This document shows, one piece after another, positions 54,465 to 63,807 of a stretch of 64,000 bases of DNA (position 1 is its first letter; each line of letters starts with the position of its first letter). Location: contig NZ_CP031963.1 of NCBI RefSeq assembly GCF_003443675.1, forward strand, positions 5,182,501 through 5,246,500, read 5' to 3'. The notes under the pieces are model-generated. The model searched no databases. It was not told the origin of the DNA and saw only the letters and a list, made by a program, of their open reading frames with translations. This DNA comes from Aquimarina sp. BL5. Its GTDB lineage: Bacteria; Bacteroidota; Bacteroidia; Flavobacteriales; Flavobacteriaceae. A program made the translations under genes and the position numbers.

Positions 54465-54697
54465 TTTTATAAAGAAATAGGGGAGAACTGTTTATGATCC
54501 TTGGATTATTAAGTAGTCTTATTTTAAATTAGCTGAAAACACTAGTCAAAACTATTGAAAAGACTATAAATTATGTACTTTTAGTTCATTAAAATGAAAA
54601 GAGCTACAGTAAAACTTTTGATACACATCGGAGATTATTATAGGTGAGTTCCTTTTTACATTTAAATAATATTATAAATACAAGAAATTAAAAAAAT

Positions 54698-55204
54698 ATG
54701 ATACCTGAAATAGAGAAATCATTGAATGAACAAGTACGATATGAGGCTACGGCATCTGCACAATATCTTTCTATGGCATGTTGGGCTGATGTAAATGGCT
54801 ATAATGGGATAGCCGATTTTTTTTATACACAATCTGAAGAAGAACGTGTACATATGACTAAGCTGGTCAAATTTATTAATGAAAGAAATGGACAAGCGGT
54901 AATACCTGCTATCGAAAAGCCAAGAGATGATTTTAATTCATTAAGAGAATTATTCGAAATTTTCTTAGAAAGTGAAGAATTTGTAACTGCACAGATCAAT
55001 AACGTTATTTTTCAATGTCTACAACATAAAGATTATAATGTTCATAATTTTATGCAGTGGTATGTAGCAGAACAATTAGAAGAGGAAGCAGTCGCGAGAA
55101 CTTTATTGGATAAATTAAAAATTATCGGTGATGATAAATCAGGGCACTATTTATTCGATAGAGATATTAATACCTTTCAGATAAGTAATTCACAACAGGA
55201 GTAG
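54698..55204 (+). CDS. ftnA: Ferritin
   Basis: The 168-residue ferritin stores iron in a 24-mer cage. Ferroxidase ligands E16, E49 and H52 can be placed by the order RYEATASAQYLSMA and QSEEERVHMTKL. QWYVAEQLEEEAVA supplies the later site. It has no heme-binding methionine or extra domain, so it is the classical prokaryotic type. A terminator follows at 55240. Confidence 0.92.
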   Translation: MIPEIEKSLNEQVRYEATASAQYLSMACWADVNGYNGIADFFYTQSEEERVHMTKLVKFINERNGQAVIPAIEKPRDDFNSLRELFEIFLESEEFVTAQINNVIFQCLQHKDYNVHNFMQWYVAEQLEEEAVARTLLDKLKIIGDDKSGHYLFDRDINTFQISNSQQE

Positions 55205-55239
55205 GTAACTTGTTGTTAATAAGTAACTAAATAAAATTA

Positions 55240-55270
55240 AAAGATTCTTTTTTTGAGAGTCTTTTTTTTA
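55240..55270 (+). terminator. Intrinsic terminator after ferritin
   Basis: AAAGATTC (55240-55247) pairs with GAGTCTTT (55257-55264) with a wobble pair, and ends in a T-run. Confidence 0.7.
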
Positions 55271-55278
55271 TATTTTTG
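55271..55278 (+). promoter_or_regulatory. Promoter -7 box of the Cys/Lys-rich peptide gene
   Basis: TATTTTTG directly follows the ferritin terminator; the start codon lies about 50 bases downstream. Confidence 0.45.
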
Positions 55279-55327
55279 CGCTTTATTTAGATTCAATAAA
55301 AATTAAATAGTAGTGCAAAATTCGGGA

Positions 55328-55456
55328 ATGACCTCTTTATATTCACCTTGTGCAGCAATGAATTGCGAAGTTAGTTGTGGTGGCAAAAAGAAAAAATGTT
55401 GTAAGAAATATAAGAAGAAAGGAAAAAGTAATTGTAAAAGATGCCCTAAGCTATAA
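55328..55456 (+). CDS. Cysteine- and lysine-rich 42-residue protein
   Basis: The frame encodes MTSLYSPCAAMNCEVSCGGK, then KKKKCCKKYKKKG and a final CKRCPKL. Seven cysteines and about fifteen lysines in 42 residues point to a zinc- or nucleic-acid-binding or metal-binding peptide. The set of flanking elements supports a real gene: its own -7 box, a terminator with a 9-bp self-complementary stem (55493) and no overlap with other frames. An in-frame GTG at 55313 could add five residues. I recall similar tiny proteins in other Flavobacteriaceae. Function is unknown. Confidence 0.6.
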   Translation: MTSLYSPCAAMNCEVSCGGKKKKCCKKYKKKGKSNCKRCPKL

Positions 55457-55492
55457 GTTGATTAATTAAATTTAAAGAATAAACTCCTAATG

Positions 55493-55519
55493 AGCATGTG
55501 ATCACATGCTTATTTTTTT
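55493..55519 (+). terminator. Intrinsic terminator after the Cys/Lys-rich peptide gene
   Basis: AGCATGTGATCACATGCT is fully self-complementary (nine bp per arm) and is followed by a T-run TTATTTTTTT. Confidence 0.8.
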
Positions 55520-55653
55520 ACCTTTTTTTGAATAAGTAAACCAGAAATACTGTACTTGACAGATTCAGTTTTGTAATTGATTAAGAGTTTATTAGTACAG
55601 ATTGCAAAAATGATTTTATAGATTAGTACTATGTAATTTACTAATCATTTAAA

Positions 55654-56406
55654 ATGATCGTAAGGAAAACAATAAAGACGCTATTTTTTCAAAGTATACT
55701 TTTAGGATCACTATTCTTTTTATGTGGATGTTCTTCAACTTCAGCAGAGTTAAACGGTAGAGAGATTTTACAAAAAAGTAAAAAATATCATGATCCTTCG
55801 AATATATGGGGAGAAGTAAGTTTTGACGTTTATATCCAAGAACCTAGAATAGTAAATTCAACACGATATTCTATTATAAAAATGAATAACGCTACGGGTT
55901 CATTTGAACTTCAGCGAAATAGAGGTCAATATGTTTCTACCCATATAGTAGATGAGAATGGACTTACCAAGGTGTTACTAAACAATTCAGAAACTATAGA
56001 TTCAACATTGGTCGCTAAATATCGATTACAAACAGAAAGGAGCAGTGTATACCAGAAATTTTATCAAATAATGTATGGTTTACCAATGGCATTAAATGAT
56101 CAAACCTTGAAAAGTATTGATACTACTGCTATAGTTGATTTTAATGATGAAACGAGTTATAAAATTGAATTAGAATTAAAGGAAGCAGTGTTTTCTGAAT
56201 TTTGGAAATTATACATAAGAACTTCAGATTACAAATTAGTTGGACTAGAGATCATCTTTCCCAATGAATCTAAAAAAGGAGAACGATTATATTTTGAGAA
56301 AGATTTTAATTACAAAGGAATTATTATACCAAGAATAAGGCATTGGCATGAGTATCATGATGATAGTTACTCAGGATCAGATATAATAATTAAAAGTATT
56401 GATTGA
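55654..56406 (+). CDS. Exported lipoprotein, DUF6503-like
   Basis: The 250-residue lipoprotein has a signal ending FFLCGC (cysteine about 26). The mature part has KKYHDPSNIWGEVSFDVYIQ, SFELQRNRGQYVS and YGLPMALNDQ, then a set of antiparallel strands like an outer-membrane lipoprotein-sorting (LolA-like) fold. The resemblance to DUF6503 is from the YHDP...W...F...EPR order and is not certain. Function is unknown. It is transcribed toward the next surface-protein genes. Confidence 0.65.
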   Translation: MIVRKTIKTLFFQSILLGSLFFLCGCSSTSAELNGREILQKSKKYHDPSNIWGEVSFDVYIQEPRIVNSTRYSIIKMNNATGSFELQRNRGQYVSTHIVDENGLTKVLLNNSETIDSTLVAKYRLQTERSSVYQKFYQIMYGLPMALNDQTLKSIDTTAIVDFNDETSYKIELELKEAVFSEFWKLYIRTSDYKLVGLEIIFPNESKKGERLYFEKDFNYKGIIIPRIRHWHEYHDDSYSGSDIIIKSID

Positions 56407-56632
56407 TAATTTAGCATAATTTTTTTCAAAAAGAACATAAAAAGATAGTGGTACTATGTAACATTATACGTTTAAATAGGTATAGTATATAGATATACAT
56501 TAGTCTTTAATTGCATTAAAAGATATCTTATCGAATTTTGGGATTAAGATTTCATAGAATAATCAAAGTAAAGATTTCGGAGCGATTGACAATTATCAGT
56601 AATCACATTTTAAAAACTATCAAGATTTAACG

Positions 56633-57532
56633 ATGATGAAATTAAAAATTATGAGAATACTTTTTTTCTTTGTTATACTACCTATATTAGGATATGCCCA
56701 AAATAAAGAAGAATCCCTATTATACTTAAAACAAAAACCTCCTGGATTACAACCAGAAATATTTGCCCCTAATATAATTTCTAAACCTTCAGAATATGAA
56801 TTTGGATCTGTCTTCTCTAAAGATGGAAAAGAATTTTTTTTCGGAGTTGATATAAATGGCAAACCGGAGATTAGGTACACAAGATTAGAAAAAGATTCTT
56901 GGATCGTACCAAAAACTATCATATCACATTCTTTATACAGCGGTAATGACCCATTTCTTTCTCCTGATGAAACAGAACTCTATTTTATATCGAATAGACC
57001 CTTAACAGGAAAAGGAAATAAAAAAGATATAGATATCTGGTATGTGAAGAAAGAAGAAAATGGATGGTCAGACCCTATAAATGCTGGATCTAATATTAAT
57101 TCTGATGCCAATGAATATTATATTTCCTTTACGGATAGTGGTACTATGTACTTTAGTTCAAATCACAATTCAGAAAATGACAATTTTGATATATACGCTT
57201 CAAAAAAAATAAATGGTGAATTTCAGGAGCCAAAGAAATTGAGTGATGCTGTAAATACTAAAAGTTATGAAGCAGATGTGTTTGTAGCTCCGGATGAATC
57301 TTATATTATTTTTTGCGCGACACGCAAAGAAGGATTGGGTAGAGGAGATTTATATATTAGTTTTAAAAATGAAGATGGTAGTTGGGCTACATCTAAGAAT
57401 ATGGGAGCTTCTATCAATACTAAAGGACATGAATTATGTCCATTTGTTACCAAAGATGGGAAATACTTTTTCTACACTAGTAATCAAGATATTTATTGGG
57501 TTGATGCTTCTATTATCAATCAATATCGATAG
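56633..57532 (+). CDS. Exported PD40 beta-propeller protein
   Basis: This 299-residue protein has a signal peptide (start at 56633 or the ATG at 56654, MRILFFFVILPILGYAQ). Several TolB-like PD40 repeats follow: FSKDGKEFFFGVD, LSPDETELYFISNRP, SFTDSGTMYFSSN, VAPDESYIIFCATRK and VTKDGKYFFYTSN. These build a propeller that could bind peptides or sugars. No enzyme domain is attached. It is periplasmic or surface-exposed. A terminator follows at 57606. Confidence 0.85.
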   Translation: MMKLKIMRILFFFVILPILGYAQNKEESLLYLKQKPPGLQPEIFAPNIISKPSEYEFGSVFSKDGKEFFFGVDINGKPEIRYTRLEKDSWIVPKTIISHSLYSGNDPFLSPDETELYFISNRPLTGKGNKKDIDIWYVKKEENGWSDPINAGSNINSDANEYYISFTDSGTMYFSSNHNSENDNFDIYASKKINGEFQEPKKLSDAVNTKSYEADVFVAPDESYIIFCATRKEGLGRGDLYISFKNEDGSWATSKNMGASINTKGHELCPFVTKDGKYFFYTSNQDIYWVDASIINQYR

Positions 57533-57605
57533 GAATAATAGAGAATTTTGTATTTCATTGCAGTGAGATAGAGATGACAATATATTATTATTCAAAAAAA
57601 AACAT

Positions 57606-57638
57606 AAAGCCTGTTAATTTTCGATAGGCTTTTTTTTA
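57606..57638 (+). terminator. Intrinsic terminator after the PD40 gene
   Basis: AAAGCCT (57606-57612) pairs with AGGCTTT (57626-57632) and is followed by a run of T. Confidence 0.6.
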
Positions 57639-57711
57639 GATTTGTACTTTACCCTCCCTTTTTCTGATGATTAACCTGTTTTATTAATTTTTTTAAAAAG
57701 TAATATCATTT

Positions 57712-58476
57712 ATGATAAGATATTTGTTAATCATAGTTGTTTTCCTTTCTTCTAAAAACTATGCTCAGAAAAATGATTTTAATGGGCTTCTACTGTTTTT
57801 TGATTCGTCCAAAAAAGAAATCCCGTTAGCGTTAGCAAAGAAGTATTTTGATTTTAAACCTACAGAAAGATCGGAAAAATTATTTGCAGGTAAAATAGTT
57901 GCAAAAACGAACGATTATATTATTGTATCTACCATTTTAGAATGCAATGCGGGAGGCAGTTGTGAACAATCTTCCATAACTTCTTTTAGTAATAATGGCG
58001 AAAGAATTGATACGATAGCTTATGAAAGAGAAATGGCAGATTGCTCTTTTGATGATAAAAGAAAATCCGTTTTTATCGCTAGTGATTTATTGGTCTTTAA
58101 AGAAACAAGAGAAAAGTTAGATTGTTTAGGAGACGGCAAGCAAATTGGAATGAAGGAATGGTTGGAGTTTCAGCCAATAAAAGAAAATGGTGCATTCTCA
58201 AAACCGTATACAGATCTAAAAGCAATTGAACGAGACCACTATATATTCTCTCATAGAGTTTTTACACTAGACGAACTTAATAAGAAGACCGAAGAAGAAT
58301 TGGCAGTTATTAAAAACGAGATTTTCGCTTCGCACGGGTATATGTTTACAACAGAAAAGTGGCAGGATTATTTTGAATCAAAATCTTGGTATATGCCTTC
58401 AGACGATGATGCGACTGGTAAGTTAACAGAAATAGAAAAAAAGAATATAGAATTGATTTTAAGTATAAAAGAATGA
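57712..58476 (+). CDS. Exported YARHG-domain protein
   Basis: The 254-residue protein has a signal peptide (to about 18, NYAQ). The N-terminal part of unknown fold contains two adjacent cysteines (ECNAGGSCEQ). The C-terminal YARHG domain (about 180-250) shows IFSHRVFTLDEL, KNEIFASHGYMFTTEKWQDY and FESKSWYMPSDDDATG. YARHG domains occur in extracellular proteins and are thought to bind peptidoglycan or peptides. The next gene starts four bases before its stop (ATGA overlap), so the two are translationally coupled. Confidence 0.85.
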   Translation: MIRYLLIIVVFLSSKNYAQKNDFNGLLLFFDSSKKEIPLALAKKYFDFKPTERSEKLFAGKIVAKTNDYIIVSTILECNAGGSCEQSSITSFSNNGERIDTIAYEREMADCSFDDKRKSVFIASDLLVFKETREKLDCLGDGKQIGMKEWLEFQPIKENGAFSKPYTDLKAIERDHYIFSHRVFTLDELNKKTEEELAVIKNEIFASHGYMFTTEKWQDYFESKSWYMPSDDDATGKLTEIEKKNIELILSIKE

Positions 58477-59234
58477 GGATAATAGGAATACTTATATTTA
58501 TATTAATTTCAAAACCTTCTTTTGGTCAGGCAAAAACCATTCATGTTTTTGTGGCTTTATGTGATAATATAAATCAAGGTATTGTTCCTGTTCCAAAAAG
58601 TATAGGAAATGGTCAGGATCCTAAAAATAATTTATACTGGGGAGCTGGATATGGTGTAAAGACATTTTTTAAAGTTAAAACCAGAGATTGGACACTGCTA
58701 AGAAGCATTCCTTCTAAAGATTCTAATATCTTAGAAAGATTATTGTTTAAACATGCTACTAAGGACATCTACCTGTTAGCAGATGCATATGATGGGGCTA
58801 AAATCAAAACAAGTATAGAAGATTTTTTAAAATCATCTAATGGTCAGATTCCGATTCAGATAAAAGAAAAAGAAAGGATATTAGATTTTGGAGGAGGGTC
58901 GGATTTATTAGCGTATGTAGGACACGATGGTTTAATGGATTTTGATGTGAATATTACGTATAAAGAATCCGTTACTAAAACAAGAGATGTCATTATTCTG
59001 GCATGTTATAGTAAAAGTTATTTTTCTCCTGAAATTAAAAAAGCAAAGGCTAATCCGATATTATGGACAACACATCTTATGGCTCCTGAAGCATATACAT
59101 TAAAGGCAGCAATCGATGGATGGGTTAGGAAAGAATCAGGAAGTCAGATTGATGAAAGAGCCGCTCAATCCTACCATAAGTATCAAAAATGTGGTATTAG
59201 AGGAGCCAGAAATTTATTTACCACAGGTTTTTAG
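58473..59234 (+). CDS. Exported protein with possible caspase/CHAT-like His-Cys dyad
   Basis: This 253-residue protein has a signal peptide (to about 19, SFGQ). It has FVALCDNINQGIVPVP and KNNLYWGAGYGVKTFF near the start. Two motifs suggest a clan CD fold: DLLAYVGHDGLMD (H151) and RDVIILACYSKSYF (C178). The order, spacing (27 residues) and hydrophobic strands before each residue fit the His-Cys dyad of caspases and CHAT proteases, an inference from pattern only. It is coupled to the YARHG gene. An alternative is a catalytically inactive uncharacterised family. Confidence 0.6.
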   Translation: MRIIGILIFILISKPSFGQAKTIHVFVALCDNINQGIVPVPKSIGNGQDPKNNLYWGAGYGVKTFFKVKTRDWTLLRSIPSKDSNILERLLFKHATKDIYLLADAYDGAKIKTSIEDFLKSSNGQIPIQIKEKERILDFGGGSDLLAYVGHDGLMDFDVNITYKESVTKTRDVIILACYSKSYFSPEIKKAKANPILWTTHLMAPEAYTLKAAIDGWVRKESGSQIDERAAQSYHKYQKCGIRGARNLFTTGF

Positions 59235-59422
59235 AATTTCTAAACACTATAAACCATTGGGGTAATACCCTTTTTTCAGGGGGTTAATTGATTTCTTTTA
59301 ATGATATTTTTGAGTATCAAAAAGGTATAAGATGTTCTTATATTTTAAGAAGACTCTTTTTTTTACCTATATTTCTATGATGAATATCGAGATCGTATAT
59401 TCATTTTTATATTGAAAAAATA

Positions 59423-61741
59423 ATGGCCGACAATCAAAAGTACATCAATGAGCTCCTTCAGAAGCTGGAAATTCTTTCGAAAAAACAGGAAGTTTTTCGC
59501 AGAGAAATACTAGACTTGAAATATGAAATTCATCAGTTAAAGACTTCTGAAGAGCAAAAAGAAAATCCAATTGTAAAGGAAAAAACGATTTCTCCAATTC
59601 CTGAACCAGTCCCCAAAACAGCAGAAGATACATCTAAACCCATTGAACCTGTGGCACAGAAACAACCTGTGATACCAGTTTCGAAACCTGTGGTTAAAAA
59701 GGCTGTTAAACCAAAAGGGAAGTCGAATATAGAAAAATTTATTGGAGAGAATCTGATTAGTAAAATAGGAGTCATTATTTTAATAATTGGGGTAGCTATA
59801 GGAGCCAAATATTCTATAGATAATGATTTAATAAGCCCATTAACGAGGATCATACTAGGATATCTAACTGGTATTGGTTTGATAGGAGTGGGGATGAAAT
59901 TAAAAAAGAAGTATCATAATTTTAGCTCTGTTTTGGTTAGTGGTGCTATTGCGATATTATATTTTATTACCTTTTTAGGGTACAGTCTATATGACCTTTT
60001 TCCGCAGTTGTTCGCTTTTGGATTAATGGTTTTGTTTACCATTTTTACCGTATTTGCTGCGATACAATATAATAAACCGGTAATTGCCCATATAGGATTA
60101 GTAGGTGCTTATGCAGTTCCATTTTTATTAAGTAATGGATCCGGACAAGTAGCAGTACTATTCAGTTATATGGCAATCATTAATATTGGGATTTTATTCA
60201 TAGCACTGCAGCGATATTGGAAATCATTGTATTATTCTTCTTTTTTCCTTACTTGGTTGATTTACTTTGGCTGGTATGCTTCAGATTATGAAACTGACAT
60301 TCATTTTAAGCTGGCATTTGTCTTTTTATTAGTGTTTTTTGCTACGTTCTACTCTATATTCTTAGTATATAAACTTCGGAAAAAGGAAAAGTTTGGTACG
60401 GGAGATGTAATACTTCAGTTGATTAATGCTTTTGTTTTTTATGGGATTGGTTTTGCTATACTAAACGATCATCCTGTAGGAGAACAATTATTAGGAATAT
60501 TTACTTTGGCAAATGCGATCATACATTTTGTGATAAGCGTTGTTATTTACAGATTAAAGTTAGCAGATCGTAATCTGTTTTACTTTACTTCAGGAATGGT
60601 ATTGGTCTTTATCAGTATTGCATTCCCTGTGCAGTTAGATGGTAATTGGGTAACATTATTATGGGCCACAGAAGCTGCTTTACTATTTTGGATAGGTAGA
60701 ACTAAAAAAGTTCCTATTTATGAAAAACTGGCATATCCAGTTATGGCATTAACCTTTTTTAGTTTGATTCAGGATTGGTGGTTTTATTATGTGGAATACT
60801 CGTATGCTTCTTTAGAACCAGAAACAGGAATGACTCCGTTTTTTAATATTTCCTTACTCACATCTTTACTATGTGCAGTTTCATTTGGATACATTTTGTA
60901 TATACATCGCAGTGATAAACATCCATTTCCTTGGCCTAATTACAAAACCTTGTATCAACTAATCTCTTTGTGGATTTCGGCTATGTTTTTATCCATCTTA
61001 TATATGGCCTTTTTCTTAGAAATTATAGAATATTGGAATGCTTTCGAGGGTAATAGATCAGAGTTTCGAGGAATTTGGTTGATAAATTATACACTAATCT
61101 TCCTAACAGTTTTATCTTTTTTAAATATCAAGAAGTTTAAAAATATGGTTTTCGGATATATTAATATACTCCTTAATATATTCACCTTACTTATTTTCCT
61201 AACAAATGGATTGTATATACTTAGTGAGTTACGAGAAAGTTATCTAGACCCAACGCTACTGGAATCTGGTGAAGCAGGTTTTTATCATATTGGTATTCGA
61301 TATATATCGCTAGTTTTTTGTGTTGGTCTATTGGTAGCCTGTTATCAATATGTAAGACAGGAGTTCCTTGGAAGAACATTTAAGATAGCCTTTGATATTA
61401 TATTACAAATAGCTATCCTTTATATAATTAGCAGTGAGTTGATTCATTGGTTGGATATCGCTGGTTATGCATCTTCAGATAAACTGGGATTAAGTATTCT
61501 TTGGGGTATATACTCATTATTATTGGTTGTTTTAGGCTTTTGGAAAAAGATAAAACATATACGAATTATTGCTTTTACGCTTTTTGGAATTACCTTGATA
61601 AAACTTTTCCTTTATGATATTTCGCACCTTAATACGATTTCTAAAACTATCGTATTTGTATCCTTAGGGTTGTTATTATTAGTTATTTCTTTCTTATATA
61701 ATAAATACAAACATATCATTACAGATGAGGTCAAAGATTAA
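59423..61741 (+). CDS. DUF2339 large polytopic membrane protein
   Basis: The 772-residue protein has an N-terminal coiled coil (about 1-40), a proline-rich linker with EPVPKTAED-type sequence (about 60-105), and about twenty or more predicted membrane helices from about 118 to the end. SNIEKFIGENLISKIGVI marks the family start. DUF2339 proteins are inner-membrane proteins of unknown role. It overlaps the next gene by 17 bases, a pairing found widely for DUF2339 and DUF3999. Confidence 0.85.
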   Translation: MADNQKYINELLQKLEILSKKQEVFRREILDLKYEIHQLKTSEEQKENPIVKEKTISPIPEPVPKTAEDTSKPIEPVAQKQPVIPVSKPVVKKAVKPKGKSNIEKFIGENLISKIGVIILIIGVAIGAKYSIDNDLISPLTRIILGYLTGIGLIGVGMKLKKKYHNFSSVLVSGAIAILYFITFLGYSLYDLFPQLFAFGLMVLFTIFTVFAAIQYNKPVIAHIGLVGAYAVPFLLSNGSGQVAVLFSYMAIINIGILFIALQRYWKSLYYSSFFLTWLIYFGWYASDYETDIHFKLAFVFLLVFFATFYSIFLVYKLRKKEKFGTGDVILQLINAFVFYGIGFAILNDHPVGEQLLGIFTLANAIIHFVISVVIYRLKLADRNLFYFTSGMVLVFISIAFPVQLDGNWVTLLWATEAALLFWIGRTKKVPIYEKLAYPVMALTFFSLIQDWWFYYVEYSYASLEPETGMTPFFNISLLTSLLCAVSFGYILYIHRSDKHPFPWPNYKTLYQLISLWISAMFLSILYMAFFLEIIEYWNAFEGNRSEFRGIWLINYTLIFLTVLSFLNIKKFKNMVFGYINILLNIFTLLIFLTNGLYILSELRESYLDPTLLESGEAGFYHIGIRYISLVFCVGLLVACYQYVRQEFLGRTFKIAFDIILQIAILYIISSELIHWLDIAGYASSDKLGLSILWGIYSLLLVVLGFWKKIKHIRIIAFTLFGITLIKLFLYDISHLNTISKTIVFVSLGLLLLVISFLYNKYKHIITDEVKD

Positions 61742-62957
61742 TATACTAGGTTGTGTACTTTTTTTAATCTGTTCTTCTATATATGGACAGATTGATAGGT
61801 ATGAGTATAAAAGAGAACTAAAAGGTATTATCGATAGTTGGCATCGTATTATGTTGCCTGATGAACTATTTAAAAACGTATCATCGGATCTTTCGGATAT
61901 TAGAATTTATGGAATTACTAAAGAGAATGATACGGTAGAAGCTCCTTATATTTTGAAAAAAAATCAGGAGAAAAGATCTAGTAAACAGGTTAATTTCAAA
62001 ATTATAAATAGAGCGACGACCAGCAAAGGATCTTTTATAACTTTCAAAATATCATCTGACCAAGCAATTAATCAGATTAAATTATTCTTTAAAGAGGATA
62101 ATTTTGATAGATTAGTTAACCTAGAAGGAAGCCAAAACTTAAAAGAGTGGTATTCGATTGTAGATAGCTATCGTATCCTTTCGATTAGAAATGAACTAAC
62201 AGCATATACGTTCACAAGTCTTAAGCTTCCTGATTCTAAGCATCAATACTATCGCCTTTTCGTCAACGGAACTAACGCACCAGAACTAAAGAATGCTCAG
62301 ATAACCTTAAAGGAAACAACAGAAGGTGACTACAAGATGCACACGATTAAATCGATGCGTACGCAGGAGAAAAAACAAAATCGAAGTACAGTAATAGATA
62401 TCGATTTGCAAACAGCGGTTCCAGTAAGTTATATAAAAATAGAAGGTGGTAATGATTTTGATTATTATCGATCAGTTCGCATAGAATATCTTAGAGATAG
62501 TATAAAAACAGAAAAAGGATGGCGTTATAATTATCAAAACCTTAGTTCAGGGATCCTTAATTCTATAGAAGAAAATGAATTTAGAAGTAATAGTAAGATT
62601 ACAAACAAATTAAGAGTGATTATTAACAATCAGGATAATGAACCACTTACAATTGGTGCTATTCAGATAAAAGGATATACACATGAATTGATCACTCGAT
62701 TTACAACACCTGCTACCTATTTTCTTGTCTACGGAAATGCTAAGATTGGTAAACCTTCATACGATTTGCAATATATGTCTAATATAGTTCCAGAAAAGCT
62801 GAAAACAATAGAGTTAGGAACAGAAAAAAGAATTGAAAAGAAAGGAGAGAAGGTTGTTGCACCACTTTTTGAAAACAAAATTTGGTTATGGGCAGTGATG
62901 GGTATAATTATCGCATTACTAGGAGGATTTACACTGATGATGATGAAAAAAAAGTAG
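61725..62957 (+). CDS. DUF3999-like exported membrane-anchored protein
   Basis: This 410-residue protein has a signal peptide (to about 22, SIYGQ), a beta-sandwich body (RIMLPDELFKNVSSDLSDIR; carbohydrate-binding-like strands up to 350) and a C-terminal membrane helix (about 388-406). This agrees with DUF3999. It begins inside the DUF2339 gene (17-base overlap), so they are coupled and probably form an envelope complex; the function is unknown. Confidence 0.8.
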   Translation: MRSKINILGCVLFLICSSIYGQIDRYEYKRELKGIIDSWHRIMLPDELFKNVSSDLSDIRIYGITKENDTVEAPYILKKNQEKRSSKQVNFKIINRATTSKGSFITFKISSDQAINQIKLFFKEDNFDRLVNLEGSQNLKEWYSIVDSYRILSIRNELTAYTFTSLKLPDSKHQYYRLFVNGTNAPELKNAQITLKETTEGDYKMHTIKSMRTQEKKQNRSTVIDIDLQTAVPVSYIKIEGGNDFDYYRSVRIEYLRDSIKTEKGWRYNYQNLSSGILNSIEENEFRSNSKITNKLRVIINNQDNEPLTIGAIQIKGYTHELITRFTTPATYFLVYGNAKIGKPSYDLQYMSNIVPEKLKTIELGTEKRIEKKGEKVVAPLFENKIWLWAVMGIIIALLGGFTLMMMKKK

Positions 62958-63077
62958 TGCTTCGAGCTAAGTGAGAATCATTAGTAGAGGACGTGCGTCG
63001 AAAAAAAATGGATAACCTGTCCAAATACTAAAAACTACTTCGTCATAGAACCATATAAACCATAAATAAATAGACTT

Positions 63078-63425
63078 ATGAAACAATTTATGTTCCTTTT
63101 TAAAGGAGGAGACGACGTTTGGGATGCAAAATCCGAAGAAGAACAAAATGCACATATGGAAAAGTGGATGGAATGGATTGGGGAAATGGCAGAACAAGAA
63201 AAATATGTGGGTGGTGAACGTTTGTATCCAACTGTAAAAACCATTCATCCTGGAGGTACGAAAATTACTGACAGATCTTTTGCTGAAGCTAAAGAATTAG
63301 TAGGCGGTTATATTACCGTAATGGCAGAAACAATAGAAGAAGCAACCGAAATGGCGAAAGGATGCCCAGGATTGCAATGGGAGTCTTCTGTAGAAGTTAG
63401 AGAAGTTTGGCCAGATGAGGCTTAA
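63078..63425 (+). CDS. YCII-related (DGPF) domain protein 1
   Basis: The 115-residue protein has the YCII/DGPF ferredoxin-like fold: MFLFKGGDDVW, MEKWMEWIGEMAEQEKYVGG, and GAL-type EAKELVGGYITVMAETIEEA and EVREVWP at the end. It is 25 bases upstream of a paralogue of equal length and about 40% similar sequence by eye. The family often sits next to ECF42 sigma factors, one of which follows here. Its role as a regulator partner or redox protein is not settled. Confidence 0.85.
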   Translation: MKQFMFLFKGGDDVWDAKSEEEQNAHMEKWMEWIGEMAEQEKYVGGERLYPTVKTIHPGGTKITDRSFAEAKELVGGYITVMAETIEEATEMAKGCPGLQWESSVEVREVWPDEA

Positions 63426-63450
63426 TCGCAAGTGTAATTAAAAATCATAA

Positions 63451-63798
63451 ATGATGAAAGAATTTTTAATGTTGATACGAGGAGGACAGGAAAAATATGA
63501 TTCGGTATCTCCAGAAGGTATGCAAAAGCATATGGAACATTGGCAACAATGGATGGGAAGCTTGGCACAAGAAGATAAATTAGTAGGAGGGCAACCTTTA
63601 ATGAATGAAGGAAGTACCATGACAGAAGGAGGAAAGAAAGTTACGGATCGTCCATTTGCAGAAGGCAAAGAATTGGTGGGAGGGTACTTACTTATTAAGG
63701 CAGATTCTCTAGTGCATGCTACAGAGATCGCAAAAGACTGCCCTAGTTTCGAGTATGATTGTAGTGTAGAGGTTCGTGAAATAGCTCCGATGGATTAA
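63451..63798 (+). CDS. YCII-related (DGPF) domain protein 2
   Basis: This 115-residue paralogue shows MLIRGGQEKYDSVSPEGMQK, HMEHWQQWMGSLAQEDKLVG and EGKELVGGYLLIKADSLVHA. It stands between the first copy and the sigma-factor gene, 9 bases before the latter's presumed TTG start. The three genes are probably one operon. Confidence 0.85.
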   Translation: MMKEFLMLIRGGQEKYDSVSPEGMQKHMEHWQQWMGSLAQEDKLVGGQPLMNEGSTMTEGGKKVTDRPFAEGKELVGGYLLIKADSLVHATEIAKDCPSFEYDCSVEVREIAPMD

Positions 63799-63807
63799 AC
63801 AATCATC

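Noticed and set aside
56442..57151. The 17-base string GATAGTGGTACTATGTA occurring near 56442 and near 57135
   Set aside because: The second copy codes for DSGTMY in the PD40 protein; two exact copies without flanking similarity are probably chance.
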